The translations under genes were made by a program, and so were the position numbers. Source: Amphibiibacter pelophylacis (GTDB lineage Bacteria > Pseudomonadota > Gammaproteobacteria > Burkholderiales > Burkholderiaceae_C). Taken from it: a stretch of DNA of 41,971 nucleotides. The stretch spans positions 1 to 41,971 of the forward strand of contig NZ_JAWDIE010000024.1 in the NCBI RefSeq assembly GCF_037688875.1, in the 5' to 3' direction. The number at the start of each line of letters is the position of its first letter. Within the stretch, counting starts at the first letter, position 1. Positions 32,709-40,648 of this stretch are shown piece by piece. Below the pieces are notes generated by a model that was given only the letters and a program-made list of their open reading frames with translations, was not told the DNA's origin and did not search any database.

Positions 32709-33374
32709 TTAAGCGGTCTGTGCCCCGCTGCGGCTGGCCTGCAGCGCGGCCACGGCGGCCTCGATGTGCTGGCGCACAAATGACGCGGCCTTGAGTGCGC
32801 GTCCCTCGCGGCACAGCCGCAGCAGTTCGGTGTGTTCGGCGTGCGCCCGCTCGCGGTAGCGCGCCACCAGAATCTGCGTGCGCGTGTAGCGCCCGGTGCG
32901 CGCCAGCAGCGAATCGACCAGCGCCAGGCTGTGCGGGCGCCCGGCGGGGCGGTACAGCGCCAGGTGAAAAGCCGCGTTGAGCGTGTCCCACTGCCCGACA
33001 TCCTCGCCCTGCAGCGCCTGGCCGAAACGGTCCAGCACCGCCTGCGCGGTGTCGTGATCCTGCGCGGTCTGGCGCGGCACGGCGCGGGCGATCAGGTCGG
33101 ATTCGATCAGGGCGCGCAGCTCGATCAGCTCCAGCACCTCGTCCAGCGAGAAGGGCGTGATGACCGCGCCCCGGTGCGGCAGGTTCTGCACCAGGCCTTC
33201 GGCTTCGAGGCGGTTGAGCGCCTCGCGCAGCGGCACGCGGCTCACACCCAGCTCGGCGGCGAGCTGCTCCTGGCGCAGCGGCGTGCCCTCGGGCCAGTCG
33301 CCCGCCAGGATGCGGCGGCGCAGCGTCTGCACCGCCGCTTCGGTGAGCGTCAGGCGGGGCAGGGCGGCGCTCAT
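32709..33374 (-). CDS. GntR-family (FCD) regulator of hydroxyproline genes
   Basis: A 221-residue regulator. An N-terminal winged helix (EAAVQTLRRRILAGDWPEGTPLRQEQLAAELGVSRVPLREAL, about residues 11-70) precedes an FCD ligand domain of about 130 residues with a metal-type pattern (D, H, H) for small acids. GntR/FCD proteins usually repress and leave DNA when a substrate binds. It lies 24 bases after the DapA-like gene on the same strand and probably controls both arms of the cluster through the palindrome at 34363-34374. The inducer (hydroxyproline or a downstream acid) is inferred. Confidence 0.88.
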   Translation of the reverse strand: MSAALPRLTLTEAAVQTLRRRILAGDWPEGTPLRQEQLAAELGVSRVPLREALNRLEAEGLVQNLPHRGAVITPFSLDEVLELIELRALIESDLIARAVPRQTAQDHDTAQAVLDRFGQALQGEDVGQWDTLNAAFHLALYRPAGRPHSLALVDSLLARTGRYTRTQILVARYRERAHAEHTELLRLCREGRALKAASFVRQHIEAAVAALQASRSGAQTA

Positions 33375-33398
33375 GGCATCGGCCTCACCGACAGTGGC

Positions 33399-34334
33399 TT
33401 ACAGCGCGGGCAGGGTGGGGCGACAGGCCTGCGCGTCGCGGATGATTTTTTCCACCTGCGCTTTCTCGTCGCCAGCAAGCTGCAGACGCGGCGCACGCAC
33501 CACGCCGTTGCCCAGGCCCTCCAGCACTTCGGCCCGTTTGATGTTCTGCACCAGTTTGGTCGACACATCCAGGCGCAGCAGCGGCTGGAACCAGCGGTAG
33601 ATGTCACGCGCTTCCTCGAAACGCCCCGCCTGCCACAGGCGGTAGACGGCCACCGTTTCGCGCGGGAAGGCGGTCACCAGACCCGCCACCCAGCCGGTGG
33701 CGCCCATGTGCAGGGCCTCCAGCGCCAGGTCGTCCACGCCGCAGAAAATGCCGTAGCGCTCGCCGCAGGCGTTGATGACCTGCGTGACGCGGCGTACGTC
33801 GCCGGTCGATTCCTTGATGGCGACAAAGTGTGCGTCGTCGGCCAGCTCGATCAGCATGTCGGGCGTGATGTCCACCGTGTAGGCCAGCGGGTTGATGTAG
33901 ATCATGATCGGCAGGTCGCTGGCGGCGGACACGGCGCGGTAGTGCGCCAGCGTCTCGGCGCGGTCGGACACGTATCGCATGCCCGGCAGCACCATCAGGC
34001 CTTGGGCTCCGTGCTCCTGCGCCAGCTTCGCCAGGCGGCAGGCCTGCGCCGTGCTGCCTTCGGCGACCGTGAGCAGCACGGGCACGCGCCCGGCGGCTGC
34101 GGCCAGGCCGATGTCCAGCAGCTGCAGTTTCTCGTCAAATTCGAGCGTGGAGTTCTCGCCCAGCGAGCCGCACAGGATGATGCCCTGCGCGCCGCAATCG
34201 ATCTGGTGCTGGATCTGGCGCGTGTTGGCCGCCGCGTCGATCGCGCCGCTGGCGTCGAACTGGGTGGTCATGGCGGGGAAAACGCCCTGCCAGGGGCAGG
34301 GGCTGTGTCGGGAAGCGGTCTGTGTCGATGTCAT
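33399..34334 (-). CDS. DapA-family lyase, probable pyrroline-4-hydroxy-2-carboxylate deaminase
   Basis: A 311-residue DapA/NAL-superfamily aldolase-type protein. It has the Schiff-base lysine in FVAIKESTGD, the tyrosine in IMIYINPLAY, and a GSLGENSTL loop in place of the GTTGE of DapA. In hydroxyproline catabolism the DapA homologue deaminates and dehydrates cis-4-hydroxy-1-pyrroline-2-carboxylate to alpha-ketoglutarate semialdehyde; the neighbours epimerase and FAD dehydrogenase favour this role over true DHDPS. I chose ATG 34334 (MTSTQTAS) with GAGGAG before it; the frame runs to 34373 through the operator. Confidence 0.82.
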   Translation of the reverse strand: MTSTQTASRHSPCPWQGVFPAMTTQFDASGAIDAAANTRQIQHQIDCGAQGIILCGSLGENSTLEFDEKLQLLDIGLAAAAGRVPVLLTVAEGSTAQACRLAKLAQEHGAQGLMVLPGMRYVSDRAETLAHYRAVSAASDLPIMIYINPLAYTVDITPDMLIELADDAHFVAIKESTGDVRRVTQVINACGERYGIFCGVDDLALEALHMGATGWVAGLVTAFPRETVAVYRLWQAGRFEEARDIYRWFQPLLRLDVSTKLVQNIKRAEVLEGLGNGVVRAPRLQLAGDEKAQVEKIIRDAQACRPTLPAL

Positions 34335-34362
34335 GGTTGTCTCCTCAAAAAAGGTGTTCTGG

Positions 34363-34374
34363 ATTGTATACAAT
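34363..34374. promoter_or_regulatory. Candidate GntR operator of hydroxyproline cluster
   Basis: ATTGTATACAAT is a perfect 12-bp palindrome of the FadR-type GntR form (TTGTATACAA). It lies in the 72-base gap between the divergent DapA-like and epimerase genes, 29 bases from one start codon and 33 from the other, so one bound repressor could block both. Confidence 0.75.
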
Positions 34375-34406
34375 ATTCATTCCGAGTCCAGACAAGGATC
34401 TGCACC

Positions 34407-35438
34407 ATGAGCGCGCGCACCGACATTCCCGTGTTTGACTGCATCGACGGCCACACCTGCGGCAACCCGGTGCGCCTGGTGGTCAGCGGCCATCCGCCGC
34501 TGCAGGGCGTCACGCAGAGCGAGCGCCGCCAGCACTTCATGGCCGAGTTTGATGCCATCCGCACCGGGCTGATGTACGAGCCACGCGGCCACGCGCAGAT
34601 GTCGGGCGCCTTTCTCTACCCCAGCACGCGGCCGGACTGCGATGTGGCGGTGCTCTATATTGAAACCAGCGGCTGCCTGCCCATGTGCGGCCACGGCACC
34701 ATCGGCGTCGTCACTTTCGCCATCGAGCGCGGTCTGGTCACGCCGCAGACGCCGGGCCTGATGCGCCTGGACACCCCCGCCGGCCGCGTGGACGCACACT
34801 ACACGCTGGCACCCGGCAGCACGCCGCTGGCGCCGCGCGTGGCGCATGTGCGGCTGATCAACGTACCGTCCTTTCTGTATGCGCAGGATGTGGCCGTGCA
34901 GGTGCCGGGTCTGGGCGAACTGGTGGTGGACATTGCCTACGGGGGCAACTTTTACCCGATCGTCGAGACGCAGGCGGCCTTTCGCGACATGGCCGATTTC
35001 ACGCCGGGGCAGCTTGTCACGTTGGGCCGGGCGCTGCGCGACGCGGTCAATGAACAGATCACCTGCATCCACCCGCTGGACGACAGCATCCGGGGCGTGC
35101 GTCATGTGCAGTGGACGGGCGCGCCGCGCCAGCCGGGCTCGCACGGTCGCAACGCGGTGCTGTATGGCCACAGCGCCCTGGACCGTTCGCCCTGCGGCAC
35201 AGGCACCTCGGCGCGCCTAGCGCAGCGCTGGGCGCGCGGCCTGCTGCAGCCGGGCGACGAATATGTTCACGAATCCATCATCGGCAGCCAGTTTGTCGGC
35301 CGCATCGAAGCGCTGACACAGGTCGGCGCGCTGCCTGCCATCGTGCCGTCCATCCAGGGCTGGGCGGTCATCACCGGCACCAGCCGCATCACGCTGGATC
35401 CGCGCGATCCTTTTGTCCACGGTTTCGAGCTGGGGTGA
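34407..35438 (+). CDS. 4-hydroxyproline 2-epimerase (proline racemase family)
   Basis: A 343-residue proline-racemase-family enzyme that converts trans-4-hydroxy-L-proline to cis-4-hydroxy-D-proline. Both catalytic cysteines are present: C94 in LPMCGHGTIG and C263 in SPCGTGTSARL. This rules out the trans-3-hydroxyproline dehydratase subgroup, which lacks the second cysteine. Start at ATG 34407 with AAGGA at 34394-34398; the open frame extends far upstream only by chance. It is followed after three bases by the FAD dehydrogenase. Proline racemase activity cannot be excluded, but the gene set fits hydroxyproline. Confidence 0.88.
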   Translation: MSARTDIPVFDCIDGHTCGNPVRLVVSGHPPLQGVTQSERRQHFMAEFDAIRTGLMYEPRGHAQMSGAFLYPSTRPDCDVAVLYIETSGCLPMCGHGTIGVVTFAIERGLVTPQTPGLMRLDTPAGRVDAHYTLAPGSTPLAPRVAHVRLINVPSFLYAQDVAVQVPGLGELVVDIAYGGNFYPIVETQAAFRDMADFTPGQLVTLGRALRDAVNEQITCIHPLDDSIRGVRHVQWTGAPRQPGSHGRNAVLYGHSALDRSPCGTGTSARLAQRWARGLLQPGDEYVHESIIGSQFVGRIEALTQVGALPAIVPSIQGWAVITGTSRITLDPRDPFVHGFELG

Positions 35439-35441
35439 GGC

Positions 35442-36734
35442 ATGGCTGAACACATTGCCATCGTCGGCGCGGGCGTCATTGGCATCGCCTGCGCGCTGCA
35501 GTTGCGCCGCGCGGGTTTTGAGGTGACGGTGATCGACCCCGAAGTGCCGGGGGCGAACACGTCTTACGGCAACGCGGGCGCCATCGCCATTGCCGAAGTG
35601 TTGCCGCTGTCCACGCCGGACACCTGGAAGCGGGTGCCGAAAATGCTGCTCGACCCGCTGGGGCCGCTGGCCATCCAGTGGCGCTGCCTGCCGCGCCTGA
35701 CGCCCTGGCTGCTGCGCTACCTGCTGGCCGGGCGGCCGCAGCGCGTGGCCGAGCTGTCGCAGGCATTGGCCGACCTGCTGGGCCAGGCGCGCGCCGACAC
35801 CCAGGCCATGGCCGAAGCGGCGGGCGTCAGCCACCTGCTGCGCCACCACGGCGGCGTGGTGCTGTACGGCAGCGCCGCTGAAGCGCAGCGCGACGCCCCG
35901 GCCTGGGACCGTCGCCGCGAGCTGGGCGTCGAGAGCCAGCCCTGGTCCCCGGACCAGATGGCGCAGGCGCTGCCCATGGTTGACCCGGCCCTGAGCCACG
36001 GTCTTTTTGTGCCGCAGTGGTCGCATGTGGATGACCCCTGGCTGTACACGCGCGGCCTCTATGCAGCGGCGCAGGCCTTGGGCGTGCGCTTCGAGCAGGG
36101 TCTGGTCACCGGCTTTGCACCCAACGGCGAAACGCTGTCGGTACGCAGCGCGGTGCGCGGTGTGCAGTTGCGCAGCCAGGTCTGGATCGCCGCCGATCAG
36201 GTGCTGCTGGCTGCCGGGGCCTGGGCGGGCACGCTGGCCCGCCAGCTGGGCTGCCGCCTGCCACTGGAAAGCGAACGCGGTTACCACGTCGATCTACCCC
36301 ACGCGGGCGTCGAGTTGCCGCATTTTCTGCAGTCGCACGCGGGCAGCTTCGTCATCTTGCCCAAGCGCGGCGATGGCCCGGGCGCCCTGCGTCTGGCGGG
36401 CACTGTTGAACTGGCCAGCCTGAGTGCGCCGCCCAACTGGGCCCGCGCGCGGGTGCTGATCGAGCAGGCGCAGCGGCTTTTCCCCGCGCTGCGCCAGCCG
36501 CAGGCGGTGGCGGGCGCCCGATTCTGGATGGGTCACCGGCCCTCGCTGCCCGACACGCTGCCGGTGGTTGGCACCGTGCCGCGCCACCCCAATGTGCATC
36601 TGGCGCTGGGCCATGGTCACCTGGGCCTGACGCTGGCCGCCACCACGGCGCGTATGATCGAAACACAGATACAGGGGCGACCGCCGCTGCCCGGTCAGCC
36701 GGCCTGCAGGCCCGGACGCTTTTCGGGGCTGTGA
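35442..36734 (+). CDS. FAD-dependent D-amino-acid/D-hydroxyproline dehydrogenase
   Basis: A 430-residue DAO-family flavoprotein. The dinucleotide-binding motif is IAIVGAGVIGIACALQL, with the acidic VIDPE after the second strand and GANTSYGNAGAI typical of DadA-like dehydrogenases. The C-terminal GHRPSLPDTLPVVG and LALGHGHLGLTLAA complete the FAD site. In the cluster it should oxidise cis-4-hydroxy-D-proline to the pyrroline acid that the DapA-like enzyme uses, passing electrons to the respiratory chain. It is coupled to the epimerase gene (three-base gap). General D-amino-acid dehydrogenase activity is the alternative. Confidence 0.85.
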   Translation: MAEHIAIVGAGVIGIACALQLRRAGFEVTVIDPEVPGANTSYGNAGAIAIAEVLPLSTPDTWKRVPKMLLDPLGPLAIQWRCLPRLTPWLLRYLLAGRPQRVAELSQALADLLGQARADTQAMAEAAGVSHLLRHHGGVVLYGSAAEAQRDAPAWDRRRELGVESQPWSPDQMAQALPMVDPALSHGLFVPQWSHVDDPWLYTRGLYAAAQALGVRFEQGLVTGFAPNGETLSVRSAVRGVQLRSQVWIAADQVLLAAGAWAGTLARQLGCRLPLESERGYHVDLPHAGVELPHFLQSHAGSFVILPKRGDGPGALRLAGTVELASLSAPPNWARARVLIEQAQRLFPALRQPQAVAGARFWMGHRPSLPDTLPVVGTVPRHPNVHLALGHGHLGLTLAATTARMIETQIQGRPPLPGQPACRPGRFSGL

Positions 36735-36767
36735 CCGCAGTGCTGAAGCCCCGGCCTGAATTTTTTT
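36725..36767 (+). terminator. Weak terminator/attenuator-like structure
   Basis: GGGGCT (36725-36730) can pair with AGCCCC (36747-36752) across a 16-base loop, and a seven-T run (36761-36767) follows eight bases later. This might reduce read-through from the dehydrogenase into the binding-protein gene. The large loop and the gap before the T-run make it weak. Confidence 0.25.
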
Positions 36768-36787
36768 GCAACGAAGAAGGAGACATC

Positions 36788-37948
36788 ATGACAAAAACCC
36801 CGAAACACACCCGCACCGCCCTGCGCGCCACGGCGCTGGCGGCTGCCGGTCTGCTGGCCGCCCTGGTCAGCGCACCCGCCCTGGCCGACCAGACGGTCGT
36901 CATCGGTCTGTCCAGCCCGCTGTCGGGCGGCCAGGCCGATTTCGGCGGCGACAACCGCGATGGCGCCCAGATGGCCGTGGACGCGCTCAACGCCAAAGGC
37001 ATCAGCGTGGGCGGGCAGACCATCAAGTTCAAACTGCAGGCTGAAGACGATTCAGCCGATCCCAAACAGGGCGTGGCGGTGGCGCAGAAACTGGTCGACG
37101 AAAAAGTCGGCTACGTGGTCGGCCCCTACAACTCGGGCGTGACCATCCCCGCGACCAAGGTCTACCGGCAGGGTGGGGCGGTGGTGGCCACCGTGTCGAC
37201 CAATCCGGAAGTCACGGCTTCGGGCTACGACCGCATTTTCCGCACCACGCCCAGCGACAGCCAGATCGGCGCGCGCATGGCCGAATTCGCCGCGGCTGAT
37301 CTCAAAATCAAGCGCGTCGCCGTGATCGACGACCGCACGAGTTATGGCCAGGGCATCGCAGGCGTGTTCGCCGAGGCGGCCAAAAAGCTCGGCATCCAGG
37401 TGGTCAGCACGCAGTACACCAACGACAAGGCCACCGATTTCACGGGCATTGTCACCTCGCTGCGCGGCGCCAAACCCGATGCGGTGTTTTATGGCGGCTA
37501 TTCGGCGCAGGCCGGCCCCATGCTGCGCCAGATGAAAATGCTGGGTCTGGGCAGCGTGAAAATGCTGGGCGGCGACGCCATCTGCTCGACGCAGACATCT
37601 GACCTCGCGCAGGGCGCCATCTCGGACGCGGTTTACTGCGGTCAGGGTGGCACCATGCTGGACAAGGCCACTGCGGGCCAGTCCTTCATCGCGCAGTACA
37701 AGGCGCGCTACAAGCGCGATCCGCTGACCTATGCGGTGACCTTTTACGACTCGGTGATGATGTTCGCCAACGCCATGCAAAAGGCGGGTTCGACCGACCC
37801 GGCCAAGGTCGCCGCCTGGATCCACGCCAACCCCTACGCCGGAATCGCTGGCGAATACGCTTTCGATGCCAAAGGCAACCAGAACAAGGCCGGCATCACG
37901 GTCTACCAGTTCAAGGGTGCGGCGCCGGTGGCGATCAAGTCCATGTAA
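36788..37948 (+). CDS. Branched-chain amino-acid-type ABC substrate-binding protein
   Basis: A 386-residue LivK-like periplasmic binding protein. The signal peptide ends SAPALA-D; the mature part opens TVVIGLSSPLSGGQADFG and keeps the family core VGPYNSGVTIPATKVY and RVAVIDDRTSYGQG. The start is ATG 36788 with AAGGAG just upstream. No permease or ATPase genes follow; a convergent gene comes next. It lies 53 bases after the hydroxyproline dehydrogenase, so uptake of hydroxyproline or proline is possible but not shown. Confidence 0.9.
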   Translation: MTKTPKHTRTALRATALAAAGLLAALVSAPALADQTVVIGLSSPLSGGQADFGGDNRDGAQMAVDALNAKGISVGGQTIKFKLQAEDDSADPKQGVAVAQKLVDEKVGYVVGPYNSGVTIPATKVYRQGGAVVATVSTNPEVTASGYDRIFRTTPSDSQIGARMAEFAAADLKIKRVAVIDDRTSYGQGIAGVFAEAAKKLGIQVVSTQYTNDKATDFTGIVTSLRGAKPDAVFYGGYSAQAGPMLRQMKMLGLGSVKMLGGDAICSTQTSDLAQGAISDAVYCGQGGTMLDKATAGQSFIAQYKARYKRDPLTYAVTFYDSVMMFANAMQKAGSTDPAKVAAWIHANPYAGIAGEYAFDAKGNQNKAGITVYQFKGAAPVAIKSM

Positions 37949-37955
37949 TGGCCTC

Positions 37956-37996
37956 CCCGACGCGCGTGGTGCTCAGCCGCGCGCGTCGGGCGTTTT
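37956..37996. terminator. Bidirectional terminator between convergent genes
   Basis: CCCGACGCGCG (37956-37966) and CGCGCGTCGGG (37980-37990) form a perfect 11-bp stem with a 13-base loop, followed by CGTTTT. It serves the binding-protein gene, and its right arm covers the last codons of the convergent HD-GYP-like gene. Confidence 0.72.
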
Positions 37997-39265
37997 CGAG
38001 AGCAGCTCCAGAAACGGCTCGAACAGCTTCTGGTGCATGGGGGGCATCGGGGCCAGATCCAGCGAGACCGAGCGGGCCAGATAGCGCAGCCGCCAGATGA
38101 TCTCGCGCGTGGTCATGTCCATCTCCAGCAGCATGCGCGTGTCGTGCCCTTCCAGGATCTGCTCGAACAGCATCACCGGATCGCTCATGCCCGTGGCATT
38201 CAGGGTGCTGTTCAGGCGCTGCAGACGCGCCCGGATGTGCGCCAGCAGGTCCGCGTTGACCGGATTTTCGCGAATGTCCTCCACCAGACGCTCGGCGTTG
38301 GCCATCAGGGTGGTCAGCGCCTTGAGCTTGGGCATCAGCTTCATGGGGTCGACATTGTCGGGGGCGGTGTTCTGCACATCGATGTGCGTCAGAAATGGCG
38401 TGAGCAGGCTGGCGACCCCATTGGCGAACTCGTCGCGCTCGAAGTGCAGGGCCATGTAGGCCCGTCGGCCGCTGTTGCCGCCGCTGCCCAGCACGCCGAT
38501 CAGCGCTTCTGAAATTGCCAGAATGCTGCCCAGCTGCGACAGCGATGAGGTCTTGTGCGGGTAGCCACCGCCGTTGCTGCGTTCGTGATGCTCGGCCACG
38601 GCCTGGGTCACATCGGCGGGCAGCAGGGCGAAATCGGTCAGGATGTTGCGCGAGATCAGCGGGTGCAGCACCATCTGGCCCCAGCGCTCCAGCGTCAGCT
38701 CGCCCTTGCCACCGGCCGGGTCCGGCGCGATGTACAGATCGCCGATGTCGTGGAACATGGCTGCCGCGACGACCTTGCGCAGTTCAGTTTCAGGCAGTTT
38801 GGCCTGCATCGCGGTCATGCAGCTCATGGCGGCCACACCAATGTGGTGGTTGAGCGCGCCTTTGTGGGTCACGTCCAGGCAGGTCAGCAGCCACTCCAAG
38901 GTGGGATTAAGACGCAGCTCGCCGATCAGGGTGATGACGTCGTGGCGCATTTCCTGCGTGGGCAGCAGACGCTGCATCAGCTCATCCTGATCGATGTGGC
39001 TGCGCGCCCTTTCGCGCAGGCTGCTGTACAGGCCATTGCGCACGCGCAGGCAGCGCTCGAGTGGGTGATACAGCTCGCGGCCCTTGAAGCTGGCAGCCAG
39101 CTGCGAGGTCAGGCGCCTGCCGCGCTGCAGCAGCAGATGGCCCTTGGGATCGAAAACGTCTTCTTCGATCAAAACTTCACTGCTTTCGCAGAACACAGTC
39201 AGGTGCTGGAGCACGGCGCTGTGCCGGTCCGGATGATCCAGGGCGGCAAGTTCGGAAAATGGCAT
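37973..39265 (-). CDS. Variant HD-GYP-type phosphohydrolase domain protein
   Basis: A 430-residue protein with an HD-GYP-like domain at about residues 135-265: HH at 140-141, HD at 172-173 in FHDIGDLYIAPD, H201 in HPLIS, and HHERSNGGGYP at 226-236. HD-GYP enzymes break down c-di-GMP. Here the lysine after HDxG is replaced by aspartate and the later D/A-rich motif is altered (ISEALIG), so catalytic activity is uncertain. The N-terminal 130 residues and C-terminal 160 are not recognised. I chose ATG 39265 (MPFSELAAL) with GGGGAAG before it; the frame stays open to 39529. It is divergent from the small type I secretion substrate. Confidence 0.8.
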   Translation of the reverse strand: MPFSELAALDHPDRHSAVLQHLTVFCESSEVLIEEDVFDPKGHLLLQRGRRLTSQLAASFKGRELYHPLERCLRVRNGLYSSLRERARSHIDQDELMQRLLPTQEMRHDVITLIGELRLNPTLEWLLTCLDVTHKGALNHHIGVAAMSCMTAMQAKLPETELRKVVAAAMFHDIGDLYIAPDPAGGKGELTLERWGQMVLHPLISRNILTDFALLPADVTQAVAEHHERSNGGGYPHKTSSLSQLGSILAISEALIGVLGSGGNSGRRAYMALHFERDEFANGVASLLTPFLTHIDVQNTAPDNVDPMKLMPKLKALTTLMANAERLVEDIRENPVNADLLAHIRARLQRLNSTLNATGMSDPVMLFEQILEGHDTRMLLEMDMTTREIIWRLRYLARSVSLDLAPMPPMHQKLFEPFLELLSKTPDARG

Positions 39266-39422
39266 GAGCTTCCCCAATATTTTTGGCCCATTTTCTGTTC
39301 CGGCACGTGAGCCGATCGCCTGAATAAACCTTTTGCAGCCGGGTATTTGATGCGTTGCAGCGTGGCGGCTGGCGCCATGTGCGCAGAGTGTCACACCTGT
39401 GTCAAAAAAGAGTAGCAACAGG

Positions 39423-39451
39423 TTACGGATTTCACGGCTTTCGGGCACAAT
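39423..39451 (+). promoter_or_regulatory. Possible promoter of small T1SS substrate gene
   Basis: TTACGG and CACAAT are separated by 17 bases, about 95 bases before the start codon. The -35 match is weak. This is the best sigma-70-like candidate in the 281-base divergent region, which holds no other gene. Confidence 0.3.
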
Positions 39452-39546
39452 CGCGACGCTTGACCGTGCTGTGTGCAGCGTTGCACTTTGCGTTGGTCGT
39501 GCCGACACTACAGAAATCATCAGGGCCACGGCCCCAGGAGTCCATC

Positions 39547-40410
39547 ATGGGATTGTCATTGCAGGCGCTGTCGTCGCGCTCTCCGTTTGCCGAGGTGGTG
39601 GGCGGACCGGATGGCAGCCACACCGTTTTCCATCTTTACGGCACCGATGTCTTCCTGCCCGATGGCGGGCATGTCTGGAGCCGTAACGCACTGTTTGACA
39701 TTCACAGCGCCCAGGGCCCACTGGCCAGCTCCAAATCGCGGGTCGATCTGGAGCTGCAGCTGCGCGACGACCTTGGCGTGGTCCACGCCCTGTCCTGGAC
39801 GCTGGATGTGTCGCGTCCCGAACAGGTCGCGCTGCCGGATGTGAGCGCCGCAGCCGCTGGCCCGGAGGCCACGCCGCTGCTCTCGCCGCTGGCCGATGAC
39901 AGCCTGCCTGCCATGCCCCTGGCCGAGCCGCCTGCCACGCACGCCGACCACGCCCTGCTGCCCGTTTTTGCCGATGATGGCCAAGCCTGGCTGCCCGCCA
40001 GCGAGCGCCTCGATTCCTTTTACGCCGATTCGGCTTTCCTGCCCGACGTGTTCTCCTGGGGACTGCACGACCTGGGCGCGCCGGGTGCGCCGGCCGTCAG
40101 CGTGATCAGCGATTTCAACCCTGCGGCGCGTCAGGAAGGCGGCGACGTGCTGGAGTTCTCCGACCTGCTGCCCGGCGTGGGCGTCTCGGAACTGAGCGCT
40201 TACCTGCACTTTGAAAGCCGCGATGGCGGCAGCGTCATTCATGTCAGCCGCAGCGGTGCCTTTGCCGCTGGCGATGCCACCACCAGCCATCCCGCCGAGC
40301 TGAGCATTGTTCTGCCGCACGTGGACCTGACCCATGGTCAGGGCCTGAGCGACCAGCAGATCATTCAGGAGCTGTTCCGGTTCGGCAAACTGGTGACTGA
40401 ACACACCTGA
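39547..40410 (+). CDS. Small type I secretion substrate with adhesin-like ends
   Basis: A 287-residue acidic protein. Residues about 20-80 (GPDGSHTVFHLYGTDVFLP and following) match the opening of the VCBS adhesin encoded next. A P/A-rich middle follows. The last 110 residues match the C-terminal target domain of large RTX/VCBS adhesins (T1SS-143 type): LPDVFSWGLHDLGAPGAPAV, GGDVLEFSDLLPG, AYLHFE, VIHVSRSG, IVLPHVDL and SDQQIIQELFRFGKL. There is no N-terminal signal peptide, as expected for type I export. ATG 39547 is preceded by AGGAG. It looks like an adhesin reduced to its two ends; function unknown. Confidence 0.78.
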   Translation: MGLSLQALSSRSPFAEVVGGPDGSHTVFHLYGTDVFLPDGGHVWSRNALFDIHSAQGPLASSKSRVDLELQLRDDLGVVHALSWTLDVSRPEQVALPDVSAAAAGPEATPLLSPLADDSLPAMPLAEPPATHADHALLPVFADDGQAWLPASERLDSFYADSAFLPDVFSWGLHDLGAPGAPAVSVISDFNPAARQEGGDVLEFSDLLPGVGVSELSAYLHFESRDGGSVIHVSRSGAFAAGDATTSHPAELSIVLPHVDLTHGQGLSDQQIIQELFRFGKLVTEHT

Positions 40411-40607
40411 CACACCGCCCAGTTCAGGCCCGAACCGGGCGTGGCTCTGATGCAACAAGCCTGCGGACTCTCTGGGTGTTCGCGGTGCTTTTTCACAGAC
40501 GCTCACCATCTGGACAGGGCCTGACACAGAATGCCGAGACTTCGCTGTTCTGCCGTTACATTCCAGAACTGTCGAAAAAATTTACGTTGTAACTTTGCGC
40601 TGCTCGA

Positions 40608-40613
40608 TACAAT
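40608..40613 (+). promoter_or_regulatory. Possible -10 element of VCBS adhesin gene
   Basis: TACAAT lies 36 bases before the adhesin start codon. A TTGTAA upstream is only 15 bases away, shorter than ideal. The 238 bases between the two T1SS genes hold no other coding sequence and are locally AT-richer (40560-40630), which suits a promoter. Confidence 0.4.
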
Positions 40614-40648
40614 GCAGCAAATCTATTCCCTGCCCCTTAGGAGCTTCC

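Noticed and set aside
40426..40440. Hairpin GCCCG-AAC-CGGGC after the small T1SS gene as a terminator
   Set aside because: Only a five-base stem with no T-run; not enough to call.
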